A stretch of DNA of 64,000 nt from Lachnospiraceae bacterium (GTDB taxonomy: Bacteria > Bacillota > Clostridia > Lachnospirales > Lachnospiraceae). Shown piece after piece: positions 63,794-64,000 of this stretch (positions within the stretch are counted from its first letter, which is position 1; each line of letters starts with the position of its first letter). The translations under genes were made by a program, and so were the position numbers. The notes beneath the pieces were generated by a model, which saw only the letters and a program-made list of their open reading frames with translations, made no database searches and was not told the origin of the DNA. The stretch covers positions 1 through 64,000 of the forward strand of contig JAFXQK010000079.1 in assembly GCA_017527205.1 (NCBI GenBank). The letters run 5' to 3'.

Positions 63794-63830
63794 TCCCGCG
63801 AACCCTTATAAGGGCTCGCGGGATTTTTTT
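63794..63830 (+). terminator. Terminator after att copy 5
   Basis: TCCCGCGAACCCTT pairs with AAGGGCTCGCGGGA, followed by seven T. It is a full form of the hairpin at 47773. Confidence 0.85.
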
Positions 63831-64000
63831 ACCATTTGGAGCGGATGCAGATTTGGAGAATTAGCAGATAAATGCACACTAGAAGTATGGAAACGAGTGG
63901 TTTCGGAGAGTCTTATTTGCTATAATTGATGGCAGACAGGGAAAATCAGGAATTTATCATGCTTCTCGAGGCAGGAAAGGGCTATGCAAATGAGGATTGT
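63831..64000 (+). other. Window edge, possible start of a gene
   Basis: A TATAAT lies at 63921-63926. An ATG at 63929 opens a frame to the window end (MADRENQEFIMLLEAGKGY), but it is too close to the -10 box to be a normal start. Another ATG follows AGGAAAGGG at 63983. Too little sequence to name. Confidence 0.3.

Overview
The window looks like chromosome of a gut or rumen Lachnospiraceae-type Firmicute (Clostridia). The evidence is mid-range base composition, strong AGGAGG-type ribosome binding sites, Gram-positive PTS and lipoprotein machinery, LytTR/DUF3021 and BlaI/BlaR pairs, an HPr without Ser46, and protein families (HD-GYP, GGDEF, hybrid kinases, ABC-2 exporters) typical of that family. 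No rRNA, tRNA or CRISPR array was seen.

Region by region. (1) 1-4.2 kb: an IS4-family insertion sequence sits inside a GH2 beta-galactosidase gene and has removed its 5' part. (2) 4.4-6.1 kb: a GNAT acetyltransferase and an ANT(6)-type aminoglycoside adenylyltransferase, with a relic of a DUF402 gene start between them. (3) 6.1-13.8 kb: a membrane HD-GYP phosphodiesterase, a lipoprotein, a polytopic membrane protein, a GGDEF cyclase, a 77-residue protein with a 32-bp tandem repeat budding from its 3' end, and a NERD-TIR fusion. (4) 13.9-16.7 kb: an ABC-2 exporter with a LytTR regulator and a DUF3021 protein. (5) 16.7-22.2 kb: an AraC regulator divergent from two zinc dehydrogenases, an amidohydrolase-2 lactonase and an L-fucose mutarotase, suggesting oxidative L-fucose (or related deoxyhexose) catabolism. 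(6) 22.2-31.7 kb: a hybrid histidine kinase, a membrane protein, a helicase-like protein with ruined ATPase motifs, a cyclic-nucleotide-domain/NhaC fusion, a Vsr endonuclease and an alpha/beta hydrolase. (7) 31.8-39.3 kb: cell-wall genes (MurF-like ligase, Nudix, Ddl, VanX-like dipeptidase), a membrane protein, a 73-residue protein and a GMP synthetase lacking its glutaminase domain.

(8) 39.3-55.8 kb is accessory. The last codons of the GMP synthetase gene (ATAGAGTGGGAATAA, coding for IEWE-stop) recur at 45464, 47750, 55808 and 63771, each time just before a hairpin terminator. The copies at 39270 and 55808 also share the same terminator. The simplest reading is a 3'-guaA integration hotspot with stacked or decayed elements, although no recombinase gene is present. 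Cargo includes a two-component system divergent from an unannotated 49-residue secreted peptide, solute-binding-like lipoproteins, a Cys/His-rich secreted protein, a GNAT-like/small-protein pair with a decayed second copy, a BlaI/BlaR pair whose sensor carries an RCC1-like propeller, and a DUF402-nucleotidyltransferase fusion.

(9) 55.9-63.3 kb, minus strand: LacI regulator, sucrose PTS permease, sucrose-6-phosphate hydrolase, fructokinase, HPr and Enzyme I run in one direction, so the general PTS proteins sit at the end of a sucrose locus. The window ends with a truncated Hpt-domain fragment that stops at the last guaA-like repeat, followed by a terminator and the possible start of another gene.
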